This document shows, in pieces, positions 1-8,461 of a stretch of DNA of 64,000 nt; within the stretch, counting starts at the first letter, position 1; every line of letters starts with the position of its first letter. The position numbers were made by a program, and so were the translations under genes. Source of the DNA: JADLHS01 sp044225555. Lineage in GTDB: Bacteria > Verrucomicrobiota > Verrucomicrobiia > Limisphaerales > JADLHS01. Below the pieces are notes generated by a model, which ran no database searches, had not been told where the DNA came from, and saw only the letters and a program-made list of their open reading frames with translations. The DNA lies in assembly GCA_044225555.1 (NCBI GenBank), contig JBGAIM010000007.1:124001-188000 (forward strand), written 5' to 3'.

Positions 1-2
1 GT

Positions 3-506
3 GCGCTCTGGATTGCCGGCTCTGGCCACATCGCGCAGGCGGTTGCGCCCCTGGCATTGCAACTGGATTTCGCCGTCACCGTCTTCGACGACCGGCCCGA
101 GCTGGCGAACCATGATTTCTTTCCGAAGGACGTAACCCTCCGCACGGGCGACTGGGGTGAACTTTGTAACGCCCCATTCCCCAACGTACCGACGTTTGGC
201 CTCATCGTCACACGGGGACACAAGCACGACGCGCTTGTGCTGGAAACCTGGATTCATCGCCCGCTTGCCTTCCTCGGTATGATCGGCAGCACGCGCAAAG
301 CGCGAACCATCGCCGAGCACTTTGTGAAACAGAAGATCGCCACCGCCGAAGAAGTCGCGCGCGTCGCCTGTCCCGTCGGCATCCGCATTCGCTCGCAAAG
401 CGTGATGGAAATCGCCGTGGACATCCTGGCGCAATACATAGACAAGCGGGCGGAGGCGGTGAGTGAGCAACGCGCCACCGCCTCGGCCAAGATGGAATTG
501 ATTTGA
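3..506 (+). CDS. xdhC: XdhC/CoxI family molybdenum-cofactor maturation factor (5' end cut by window)
   Basis: The reading frame is open from the first base, so the N-terminus lies outside the window; 167 residues remain. The visible part starts in a Rossmann fold with the nucleotide-binding motif GSGHIAQ, followed by the XdhC C-terminal signatures DDRPE, IVTRGHKHDA and GMIGSTRKA. XdhC proteins bind sulfurated molybdenum cofactor and insert it into xanthine dehydrogenase-type enzymes in the cytoplasm; this is family knowledge. The next gene, converging from the other strand, is exactly such an enzyme, which supports the call. The missing N-terminal part would carry the XdhC/CoxI domain. Ends in TGA at 506. 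Confidence 0.85.
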   Translation, partial: ALWIAGSGHIAQAVAPLALQLDFAVTVFDDRPELANHDFFPKDVTLRTGDWGELCNAPFPNVPTFGLIVTRGHKHDALVLETWIHRPLAFLGMIGSTRKARTIAEHFVKQKIATAEEVARVACPVGIRIRSQSVMEIAVDILAQYIDKRAEAVSEQRATASAKMELI

Positions 507-561
507 ACCGCTGGGGCCAAGGCGCTCGGGGGTTGGCGCCCTTCAGAATGCTTGGCACTGA

Positions 562-3500
562 TCAGAGCGTTGGCCAGCACGCGCCAGCGTCTTGGACTGC
601 GGCGGCCCTCCGCCGCTGTTCTTGCACCGCCCGCCAGATCGCCTCACAAGTCGCGGGCGAAGCGAGCGCAACGTCACCCTTCCCCGAACCAAACGCGGCC
701 ACCGCCTCGCGAATCGCCTCGCGCACCGAGATCGCCAGCATGAACGGCGGTTCGCCCACGGCTTTGCTCCCGTGAATGACGCCAGCTTGAGTAGCGTTCT
801 TGAGCAGCGTCACGTTGAAGATCTGTGGCGTGTCGCCGACGGACGGGATTTTGTAAGTGTCCGGCGAGTGCGTCAGCAACACACCCTGGTCGTCCCATTT
901 CAGTTCTTCAGTCGTCAACCAACCCATGCCCTGTACAAAGCCGCCTTCGATCTGACCGCGATTGACGCCTTCGTTCACCGAGTCGCCCACGTCGTGGAGA
1001 ATGTCCACCCGCAACACGCGGTGCATGCCGGTGAACCCGTCCACCTCCACCTCCGTCACCGCGGCGCCGCACGCAAAGTAGTGAAACGGCTGACCGCGTC
1101 CCGCCGCGCGATCCCAATGAATCCCGGGCGTGGCGTAATAGCCGGTTGCCGAAAGACTGACGCGGGAGAGATAGGCCTTTTTCGCCACGTCAGCGAACGC
1201 AACCTTTGCCTCGGGAAACTCACGATGAAAGACAAACCCGTCCACGAAATTGATCAACTCCGCATTTCGCACTCCGCACTCCGCACCCCGTTTGAGCCTC
1301 GTTACCTCGGCGGCTACAAGTTCAGCAGCGATAGGCGCAAGCCTGTTGCGCAAGATCTCACACGCATTCTTCACCGCTGCGCCGTTCAAGTCCGTGCCTG
1401 CGCTTGCCGCGGTCGCGGAAGTGTTCGGCACTTTGTCCGTGCTCGTCGGCATGATGCGAATATGCTCCAGCTTCACGCCCAGTTCCTGTGCGGCGATCAT
1501 CGCCACGTTCGTGTGCAACCCTTGGCCCATTTCTGTGCCACCATGATTCAATTGTACGGTGCCGTCCTGGTAAATCAGCACGAACACACCGGCCTGATTC
1601 AGATGCGTGACCGTGAAGCTGATGCCAAACTTCACCGGAGTGATCGCAATGCCGCGCTTCGTGTGCGGATGCGCTGCGTTCCATTGTGCGAGTTCTGAGC
1701 GGCGCTGTTCGAGCGCTGAAGACTTCTTAAGCTCCTGCCAGATTGTTTGGATTCGGTTGTCCTCAATGCGCTGCCCGTAATGCGTCATGTTCGTCTCATC
1801 CGTCCCACGGTAAAGATTTCTCTCCCTGACAACTTCAGGGGCGAGCCCCAGCCTCCGCGCGACACGATCGAGGATTTCCTCAATCACCAGCATGCCCTGC
1901 GGCCCGCCAAATCCACGGAACGCCGTGTTCGACGACAGGTTGGTTTTTGCCACCTGACCACGAAACTCGACGGCGGGGATGTAATACGAGTTGTCGAGGT
2001 GGAACAACGCGCGGTCCGTCACCGCCTGTGACAAGTCCTGCGCCCAACCGCCGTTTGACCACAGGTGAATCTGCGCCGCCCGTAGCAAGCCGTTTTCATC
2101 AAACCCCACTTTGAACTTCGCGAAGAACGGATGCCGATGGCCCAGCAATGCCATGTCCTGATCGCGATTGAACCGCACGCGCACTCGTTGCCCGGTGTGA
2201 TGCGCGGCCAGCGCGGCCAGTGCAGCGGGCGTAGCAGCTTGGGTTTCCTTGCCGCCGAAACCGCCACCCATGCGTGGAACTTGAACGACGACTTGGTTTG
2301 TTCCCAGATGCAAGAGATGCGCAACGACTTGTTGCACCTCAGACGGATGCTGCGTGGACGACGCAACGAAGATCGAGCCATCCTCGCCACGCTCCGCCCA
2401 GGCGGCGTGGGTTTCGAGATAGAAATGTTCCTGGCCTTGTAACTCGAATTCCCCTTCCAGTGTCATCGGCGCGGTGGACAACGCGTCCTCACAATTACCG
2501 CGTCGGATGAAATTCGGTTCGTTGTGAAAACTCTTTTCGGCCAATGCCTGCTGCAGGGTCACCACTGGCTGCTGTGGTTCATATTCGACCACGACTTTCT
2601 CCGCCGCCGCTCGGCAGGCTTCCTGGGTTTCGCCAACCACGAGGGCAACGAGTTGACTGTGAAAGAGCACTTCATTCGTGGCGAACAATGGCTCGTCCTT
2701 CTTCGTCCCCACGTCATTTGCACCGGGAATGTCCTCGGCGAGCACCACGGCTTTGATGCCGGGCATCTGTCGCGCCGCCGTGGCATCGCGCTTCAGAATC
2801 TTTGCCCGCGCATGCGGCGAGCAAACCGGCCAGACTTCGAGCATCCCGTTCGTCTGGTCGTCCACGTAAATTGCCTCGCCGGTGACGTGTTTGTGCGCGC
2901 TTTCGTGCGGAACGGTAGGGAGGCGCTGCTGCGCGTCTGGCTTTAATTCGTATTCTGTGGACGAGCGGCAGCTCGTCCCTACCGAGTCGTAATAAAACCT
3001 CTCCAGCAAATTCGTGATCAATCCGCTGCGATACTCCGCCGTGCCGCGCACATCAGAGATCGGGGTGAACTCAGCTTGCAGGATCGGCAGGACGCTTTGA
3101 ATCGCTTCCTCGCTCCACACTTTGCCAAGCAGTGCAGCTTCAGTCTTCTTCGCCCGCATTGGCATGGCTGCTACACCGCCATACGCCAAACGCACGTGAC
3201 GAATGATACCTTGCCCATCCAAGTCCGCCGTGAAGCACGCCGCCACGGTGCTGATGTCCATCTCGCGTCGCTTGGAAACTTTGAACCAGCTGCATTTGCG
3301 CGTCAGTCCCGGCGCGGAAACGTTGCGCGGGATGATGATGGTTTTCAGGACCTCACCCGGTTGCAGTGCGGTCTTGCGGTAGGCAATGAAGAATTGGTCA
3401 ATCGGCAGCACTCGTTCACCGGATTCCGCGGTCAGCACAACTTTGGCATCCAGCGCTAGCAGCACGGGCGCGCTGTCGCCGATGGGCGAGGCGGTGACGA

Positions 3501-4398
3501 TGTTGCCGCCCATCGTAGCGCGGTTGCGAATCTGCCGCGAACCGAACACGCGCAGCATGTCGCCGAGCGCAGGAAATTCTTGACCGAGTTTGTCCTCGAT
3601 GTCGGTCAACGTAACCGCCGCACCGATGTGCCACTCGGCACTGGTGGATTTGAGTTCCTTCAACTCCGCGACCGCTTCGACGGAAATCAATGTGGGGAAT
3701 TTCTTGAATCGCTTGGTGATGTCGAGTCCGAGCTCCGTCGCGCCGGCGATGAGGCGCGCGTTCGGATTGTCGCCCAGTGCTTGAAGTAATTCGGCAAGAT
3801 TCGTTGGTCGAATAAACTTCTCACCGTCGCTTTGATATTCTGCCGGGCCGAGTTTGGTGTCGGCTTTAGCAAGGCACTCGACAAAGGCATCGTTGCCGTT
3901 CCGGGTGGCGCGTTGGCCGAAAGCATCCATTGCAGCGTCCCGAATCGGACGGTAGCCCGTGCAGCGACAGAGATTGCCGGAGAGTTGGTCGTCGAGGGCA
4001 TCCTGCGTGTGGAGATCGTCGCGGTAGTAACCCTCGAACATCGAGCAAATGAAGCCGGGCGTGCAATAACCGCATTGCGAGCCGTAGCCTTCGGCCATCG
4101 TGCGCTGGACGGGATGCATCTTCGCGGAACATCCCACGCCCTCAACGCTGACGAGTTCGCGGCCGGCGACCAGGCAGACGGGCAAGAGGCAACTATTCAC
4201 CGCACGCCAGGCTGGTTTGTCATTAGCGTCGCGCTCAATCATCGCGACGGAGCACGCGCCGCAATCGCCCTCGGCGCAGCCTTCCTTGGAGCCAGTCAGG
4301 CCATGTGTGCGCAGGAACTCAAGTAGCGTGGTGTTGGGCGAGCAGTCATCCACACGGATGCGGCGGCCATTCAGAGTGAATTCGAACGCACTGGCCAT
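562..4398 (-). CDS. xdh: Xanthine dehydrogenase, single-chain form (2Fe-2S, FAD and molybdopterin domains fused)
   Basis: Oxidises hypoxanthine/xanthine to urate or a related aromatic heterocycle. About 1278 residues when started at ATG 4398 (MASAFEF); an upstream in-frame ATG at 4443 adds 15 unlikely residues. Order: plant-ferredoxin 2Fe-2S domain (Cys41, 46, 49, 70), second 2Fe-2S domain (QCGYCTPG and NLCRCTGYRP), FAD domain (LIAGATELG, GGNIVTASPIGD), then the molybdopterin domain with GGGFGGKETQ, FRGFGGPQG and KAVGEPPFML, whose Glu is the expected catalytic base. Many bacteria split this into XdhA and XdhB; here it is one chain, as in eukaryotes. Three stretches look like inserted repeats: 1257-1284, 2914-2983, and 587-617, which supplies the C-terminal tail. 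The substrate could be another purine or aldehyde. Confidence 0.9.
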   Translation of the reverse strand: MASAFEFTLNGRRIRVDDCSPNTTLLEFLRTHGLTGSKEGCAEGDCGACSVAMIERDANDKPAWRAVNSCLLPVCLVAGRELVSVEGVGCSAKMHPVQRTMAEGYGSQCGYCTPGFICSMFEGYYRDDLHTQDALDDQLSGNLCRCTGYRPIRDAAMDAFGQRATRNGNDAFVECLAKADTKLGPAEYQSDGEKFIRPTNLAELLQALGDNPNARLIAGATELGLDITKRFKKFPTLISVEAVAELKELKSTSAEWHIGAAVTLTDIEDKLGQEFPALGDMLRVFGSRQIRNRATMGGNIVTASPIGDSAPVLLALDAKVVLTAESGERVLPIDQFFIAYRKTALQPGEVLKTIIIPRNVSAPGLTRKCSWFKVSKRREMDISTVAACFTADLDGQGIIRHVRLAYGGVAAMPMRAKKTEAALLGKVWSEEAIQSVLPILQAEFTPISDVRGTAEYRSGLITNLLERFYYDSVGTSCRSSTEYELKPDAQQRLPTVPHESAHKHVTGEAIYVDDQTNGMLEVWPVCSPHARAKILKRDATAARQMPGIKAVVLAEDIPGANDVGTKKDEPLFATNEVLFHSQLVALVVGETQEACRAAAEKVVVEYEPQQPVVTLQQALAEKSFHNEPNFIRRGNCEDALSTAPMTLEGEFELQGQEHFYLETHAAWAERGEDGSIFVASSTQHPSEVQQVVAHLLHLGTNQVVVQVPRMGGGFGGKETQAATPAALAALAAHHTGQRVRVRFNRDQDMALLGHRHPFFAKFKVGFDENGLLRAAQIHLWSNGGWAQDLSQAVTDRALFHLDNSYYIPAVEFRGQVAKTNLSSNTAFRGFGGPQGMLVIEEILDRVARRLGLAPEVVRERNLYRGTDETNMTHYGQRIEDNRIQTIWQELKKSSALEQRRSELAQWNAAHPHTKRGIAITPVKFGISFTVTHLNQAGVFVLIYQDGTVQLNHGGTEMGQGLHTNVAMIAAQELGVKLEHIRIMPTSTDKVPNTSATAASAGTDLNGAAVKNACEILRNRLAPIAAELVAAEVTRLKRGAECGVRNAELINFVDGFVFHREFPEAKVAFADVAKKAYLSRVSLSATGYYATPGIHWDRAAGRGQPFHYFACGAAVTEVEVDGFTGMHRVLRVDILHDVGDSVNEGVNRGQIEGGFVQGMGWLTTEELKWDDQGVLLTHSPDTYKIPSVGDTPQIFNVTLLKNATQAGVIHGSKAVGEPPFMLAISVREAIREAVAAFGSGKGDVALASPATCEAIWRAVQEQRRRAAAVQDAGACWPTL
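587..617. repeat. 31-nt palindromic repeat (family A) forming the end of xdh
   Basis: This stretch reads GCGTCTTGGACTGCG followed by a GGCGG/CCGCC hairpin. It matches 27 of 31 bases at 32443-32473, and an inverted copy lies at 32380-32410. Here it sits 23 bases before the xdh stop codon and encodes the Arg/Ala-rich tail beginning after AVQEQ, so the repeat seems to have replaced the native end of the gene. Confidence 0.8.
1257..1284. repeat. Tandem heptamer repeat inside xdh
   Basis: Four consecutive 7-base units (ACTCCGC, ATTTCGC, ACTCCGC, ACTCCGC) lie in frame in the molybdopterin domain part of xdh. On the coding strand they give the peptide AECGVRNAE in a region that looks like a loop between conserved blocks. 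28 bases is not a multiple of 3, so surrounding bases must also belong to the insertion. Confidence 0.7.
2914..2983. repeat. Palindromic element (family B, GGTAGGGA...TCCCTACC) inside xdh
   Basis: Outer arms GGTAGGGA (2914-2921) and TCCCTACC (2976-2983) enclose an inner hairpin GGACGAGC/GCTCGTCC (2959-2966 and 2971-2978). The outer arms are identical to those of the element inside tatD at 19887-19958. The insertion falls in the linker between the FAD and molybdopterin domains, where extra residues should be tolerated. Confidence 0.75.
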
Positions 4399-4471
4399 AA
4401 GCAAAAGCGGTCGCAAGCATAACGAAGCAAAGCGCGGTTGCAACGTTTGGGTTATTGGCTAGTCTGATAAC

Positions 4472-5578
4472 GTGATTTACGACGCGTCACTCGACGAAAT
4501 GCTCCAGAAAGTCTGGGACGGCCAGCGCATCAATCAGGCTGAGGCTTTGCGGTTGTCCCACCTGCCGCTCGAAGAACTCGGCGCGTTGGCCGACCGGAGA
4601 CGGCAACTGGCCAAGGCCAAAGCTTACAACAATCGTGGTAACGAGATCGTGACCTACAACGTGGATCGCAACGTCAACTACACGAACGTTTGCAACGTCT
4701 ATTGCAAGTTCTGCGCGTTCTATCGGACGGAGAAGGACGACGATTCCTACGTCATCACGTTCGAGGAAATGGATCAGAAGATCGAGGAGACGATTGCGCT
4801 GGGCGGCACGCAGATGTTGATGCAAGGCGGGCATCACCCGAAGCTCACGAAGCAGTGGTATCTGGATCTGTTGTCGCACGTCAAAGGCAAGTTTCCCAAC
4901 TTCAACATCCACGGATTCAGCCCGAGCGAGTTCATCCACTTCCGCGAAGTGTTCAAGGAGCCGCTGGAGAAAATCATCGGCGACTTCAAGGCGGCAGGCT
5001 TGGGCTCAATTCCCGGTGGTGGCGGGGAAATTCTCGTGGACCGCGTGCGGCAGCGCATCTCCCCGCTCAAGGCGATGAGCAATGACTGGCTCGAAGTCAT
5101 GGATGTCGCGCATCGGCTGGGACTGTATTCGAGCGCGACGATGATGTTTGGTCACGTGGAAACGATGGAAGATCGCATCGAACATCTGGAGCGATTGCGC
5201 ACGCAGCAGGAAAAGTCGTTGAGCTACGGCAAAGGCCATTTCACCGCGTTCATCTCCTGGACGTTCCAGGCCGAGAATACCAAGCTCAACGCCCCGACGG
5301 TCGGCGCGCACGAATATCTCCGCACTCAAGCATTGGGCCGCATCTACCTCGACAACTTCGAAAACATCCAAAGCTCGTGGGTCACGCAGGGATTGGAAAT
5401 TGGCCAGGTCGCGCTCAAGTACGGCGCGAACGATCTTGGCAGCATCATGATCGAGGAGAACGTGGTGTCACAGGCCGGCACGACGTTTCGCATGACGGTG
5501 CCGGACATGCATCGCCTGATCAAAGACCTCGGCTACGAACCGCATCAGCGCGACAACTGGTATCGGCTGGTGAATTGA
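4472..5578 (+). CDS. mqnC: Cyclic dehypoxanthinyl futalosine synthase (menaquinone, futalosine route)
   Basis: A radical SAM enzyme of 368 residues starting at GTG 4472. The 4Fe-4S motif is Cys74-x3-Cys78-x2-Cys81 (NVCNVYCKFC). Further family signatures are GGTQMLMQGGHHP, PGGGGEILVDRVR and TMMFGHVE. MqnC cyclises dehypoxanthine futalosine in the alternative menaquinone pathway; this step is established for the family. The paralogue MqnE has a different glycine block (usually PGGGAE), so MqnC is preferred. The gene is divergent from xdh, with 73 bases between the likely starts. No other mqn gene is in the window. Confidence 0.88.
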   Translation: MIYDASLDEMLQKVWDGQRINQAEALRLSHLPLEELGALADRRRQLAKAKAYNNRGNEIVTYNVDRNVNYTNVCNVYCKFCAFYRTEKDDDSYVITFEEMDQKIEETIALGGTQMLMQGGHHPKLTKQWYLDLLSHVKGKFPNFNIHGFSPSEFIHFREVFKEPLEKIIGDFKAAGLGSIPGGGGEILVDRVRQRISPLKAMSNDWLEVMDVAHRLGLYSSATMMFGHVETMEDRIEHLERLRTQQEKSLSYGKGHFTAFISWTFQAENTKLNAPTVGAHEYLRTQALGRIYLDNFENIQSSWVTQGLEIGQVALKYGANDLGSIMIEENVVSQAGTTFRMTVPDMHRLIKDLGYEPHQRDNWYRLVN

Positions 5579-5586
5579 ACTGGCAA

Positions 5587-6270
5587 CTAATTGTGCTGGT
5601 TGAATACGCTGTCGAGGATGACTTCCTTGGTTTTCCAGAGCAGGGCCATCGTCAGCGAAAGCGGGAGCAGGACCAGCAGCAGCAATGACCAGTAGCTGAT
5701 GCGTTGCAGGTGGGCCAGCAGCACCAGCAGCGGCACCGGCAGATCTGGCATCTGCGTGAGAAAGACAAAGAGGGCGGTGAGCGCCAGCAGAATGACCAGC
5801 AACGTGCGGTTCAACACGGTGAACTGGCGCGTTTCCTGACGCAGCGTTTCGTCCGGCAACATTTCGCCCAGCCGGGCGATCACGAGGTTGAGATTGAACA
5901 GGAACAGCAAGGCCGACAACCCCAGCAGCACCACGACGAACAGGAAGAAGGAATTGTCGGGAATCTTGTTGAAGAAATAGAGGAACGGACTGAGGCCAAA
6001 ATTCACCAGTCCAATCAGCCGGGCGCGATCAAGGGCCGCCCGCCAGGGGCGTTCCTGTTTTTGAAACGCACCGAGTTGCCACAGGCCAAACAACAGCAAA
6101 CCGGTGGCGGCGAATCCCGGCGCCACACTGAACGCCCGGAACCATCCGGACAGCGCCGTGCCCACGCAAATGATCAGCGCCGCCGGCAGCCCCCAGAACA
6201 AGGCCGACAAGCCACGCACCAGTCGTCCGAGGGAGCGGAGCAGTTCGGGATTGGGCGAAGTGTCAGGCAT
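5587..6270 (-). CDS. Multi-pass membrane protein of unknown function
   Basis: 227 residues from ATG 6270 (MPDTSPNPELL). I do not recognise a family. About six hydrophobic helices are visible, beginning around LFWGLPAALIICVG and ending with LLLLVLLPLSLTMALL. The frame extends upstream to 6354, but that extension is encoded by the palindromic repeat at 6291-6366 and is probably not translated. The gene lies between mqnC (convergent, 9 bases apart) and speA (same strand, upstream), and may be cotranscribed with speA. Confidence 0.6.
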   Translation of the reverse strand: MPDTSPNPELLRSLGRLVRGLSALFWGLPAALIICVGTALSGWFRAFSVAPGFAATGLLLFGLWQLGAFQKQERPWRAALDRARLIGLVNFGLSPFLYFFNKIPDNSFFLFVVVLLGLSALLFLFNLNLVIARLGEMLPDETLRQETRQFTVLNRTLLVILLALTALFVFLTQMPDLPVPLLVLLAHLQRISYWSLLLLVLLPLSLTMALLWKTKEVILDSVFNQHN

Positions 6271-6290
6271 GGCCTTGCTATACGAGAATT

Positions 6291-6366
6291 GAGGATAGCG
6301 GATGGAAGATGGCGGAGCAACGCAGGTGGAGTTTTTCCATCCTCCATCCTCCATTTTCTATCCTCA
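6291..6366. repeat. Intergenic inverted repeat (GGATGGA-type, family C)
   Basis: The left arm, GGATAGCGGATGGAAGATGG (6293-6312), pairs imperfectly with the C/T-rich right arm at 6337-6363, made of repeated CCATCCT units. The same GGATGGA/TCCATCC composition occurs inside recG at 48195-48267. It lies between speA and the membrane protein gene and could form a long hairpin in their transcript. Confidence 0.65.
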
Positions 6367-6378
6367 TGGACGGATGGG

Positions 6379-8319
6379 TCAGAAACTCAGGTAGGTGTAA
6401 GCCTTCAGCCCGCGTTCGTAATCGTCCAGTAGCCGCATGGCTTCGGAAGGTTTCATGCGGTCGGATTTGATCGCTTCGTCCATCTGCTGCTTCATGCGGC
6501 GTTTCAATTCGTACTCGTCGTACTGCACGGAGGCAAGGCATTGAATGATGGTGCTGCCTTCGATGATTTCCTCGACGTAATAGCCGGTGGGTTCGTCCGG
6601 ATCGAGGAACACATGCACCTCGTTGACGCGGCCAAAGAGATTGTGCAGGTCGCCCATAATGTCCTGATACGCACCCATCAGGAAAAAACCGATGTAGTAA
6701 GGCTCCTGCTTGCCCTCGCCGTTGGTGTTCAGCTTGTGCAGCGGCAACGTGTCGCGCACATCGCGCAGGTCAATGAACTTGTTGATCTGCCCGTCGGAAT
6801 CGCACGTGATGTCCACCAGTGTCGCTTCGCGCGTGGGGCGTTCATCCAATCGGCCCACCGGCATGATCGGAAACAACTGACCTAGCGCCCAGTGGTCGAG
6901 TAATGACTGGAAGACGGAGAAGTTGCACAGGTATTGATCGCCGAGGCTGTCTTCGAGCTTGCGGATTTCCTCGGGGACGTAGGCCTGGCCCTTGAAACTC
7001 TCAACCACATCCTGGCTGATCTCCCAATAAAGATTTTCGATCTTGGCCTTGTCCGGCAAATCCATCATTCCGAGTGTGAACATGTGCTGCGCGTCGTCGC
7101 GCCGCTCTTGAGCGTCGTGATACGCTTCGAGCTTGTTCAACTTGGCAATGTTCTTCCGAATGTCGAGCAACTCGCGAACAATGGGGTGTTCATTGTCGCC
7201 GTAGGTGAAAGTAATGTCAGGCCGCGTCTTGCCGATGGCGCCGAACACTTCGACGATCAGCACGCTGTGGTGTGCGACAATGGCGCGCCCGCTCTCGCTG
7301 ATGATGTCCGGGTGCGGTACTTTCTCCGCGTTACAGACGTCCGCAACGTAGTAGATGATGTCGTTGGTGTATTCTTGGAGCGAGTAATTGGTGGAACTGT
7401 CAAAGGCCGAGCGGCTGCCGTCATAATCCACCCCCAGGCCACCCCCAACGTCGAGGTATTGAATAGCAAACCCCATCTTGTGCAGCTTGGCGTAAAACCG
7501 CGCCGCTTCCTGCACGGCCTTCTTCACCGTGAGAATGTCCGGCACCTGCGAGCCGATGTGGAAATGCACGAGCTTGAGGCAATGTCCGAGGTTCTCGGCC
7601 TTCAACATTTCGGTGGCGGCCAGAATCTCCGCCGTGCTCAGGCCGAACTTCGCATTCTCGCCGCCACTCTCGGCCCAGCGACCGGCGCCCTTGGCCAGCA
7701 GTCGTGCGCGGATGCCGACGAGCGGCTCGACGCCCAGTTGCTTCGACACGCTGATGATCTGGCGCAGCTCCTCCAGCTTCTCGACCACCATGATGACCCT
7801 TTTGCCCAGTTTGATGCCGAGCAGCGCCATCTTGATGAAATCACAATCCTTGTAGCCGTTGCACACGATGAGACTGCCCATCTGATTCTGCAACGCGAGA
7901 CCAGCAAACAATTCCGGCTTGCTTCCGACTTCAAGACCGAAATCGAACGGCTTGCCAGCGTCGAGAATCTCTTCCACGACTTCGCGCAGTTGATTCACCT
8001 TGATCGGAAACACGCCACGATACTTGCCTTGGTAGTTGAATTCGCTGATGGAATTGCGGAAGGCCGTGTTGATGGCTTCGACGCGATGGCGAAGGATGTC
8101 CTGAAAACGAATCAGCAGCGGGAACTTCAAGCCCCGGCTCTTGGCCTCTTCGATCACGTCTGTGAGGTCAACGGCCGTGCCCGCCTCCTCCAACGGGCGG
8201 GCGACGACGTGCCCGGCATCGTTGATGTCAAAATACTTCGCGCCCCAGCGCTGGATGTTATAGAGGTTGCGCGCCGCATTGATGTCCCACAGCGGTGTGG
8301 CGTCAGAGGAATTGCTCAT
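6379..8319 (-). CDS. speA: Biosynthetic arginine decarboxylase
   Basis: Converts arginine to agmatine, the first step of putrescine/spermidine synthesis, with PLP and Mg. 646 residues, the usual length for SpeA. The N-terminal part has WGAKYFDIN and the PLP-lysine motif FPIKVNQL. The middle has the alanine-racemase-like barrel segments LVHFHIGSQ and LDVGGGLGVDYDGS. The C-terminal part has NFSVFQSLLDHWALGQLFPIMP cut here for length into recognisable SpeA blocks (NFSVFQS, DHWALGQ). Start ATG 8319. It is divergent from the YiiX-like gene, with a 142-base region between them that likely holds both promoters. Confidence 0.93.
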   Translation of the reverse strand: MSNSSDATPLWDINAARNLYNIQRWGAKYFDINDAGHVVARPLEEAGTAVDLTDVIEEAKSRGLKFPLLIRFQDILRHRVEAINTAFRNSISEFNYQGKYRGVFPIKVNQLREVVEEILDAGKPFDFGLEVGSKPELFAGLALQNQMGSLIVCNGYKDCDFIKMALLGIKLGKRVIMVVEKLEELRQIISVSKQLGVEPLVGIRARLLAKGAGRWAESGGENAKFGLSTAEILAATEMLKAENLGHCLKLVHFHIGSQVPDILTVKKAVQEAARFYAKLHKMGFAIQYLDVGGGLGVDYDGSRSAFDSSTNYSLQEYTNDIIYYVADVCNAEKVPHPDIISESGRAIVAHHSVLIVEVFGAIGKTRPDITFTYGDNEHPIVRELLDIRKNIAKLNKLEAYHDAQERRDDAQHMFTLGMMDLPDKAKIENLYWEISQDVVESFKGQAYVPEEIRKLEDSLGDQYLCNFSVFQSLLDHWALGQLFPIMPVGRLDERPTREATLVDITCDSDGQINKFIDLRDVRDTLPLHKLNTNGEGKQEPYYIGFFLMGAYQDIMGDLHNLFGRVNEVHVFLDPDEPTGYYVEEIIEGSTIIQCLASVQYDEYELKRRMKQQMDEAIKSDRMKPSEAMRLLDDYERGLKAYTYLSF

Positions 8320-8461
8320 CTAAGTTCAATCAAACCGAGCGCACTATAAAAAGCCGCGCGCAGAAAGCAACAAGCGCGGTGAAAAATTTATTCGCAGGGC
8401 ACTCACAATTTGAGGCGCGATCACCGCTTGAAACCCAGCCGCCACCCCGTAGCATCGCGGT

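Noticed and set aside
592..1698. 368-residue plus-strand frame
   Set aside because: Antisense to xdh and shows Arg/His-rich, non-protein-like composition.
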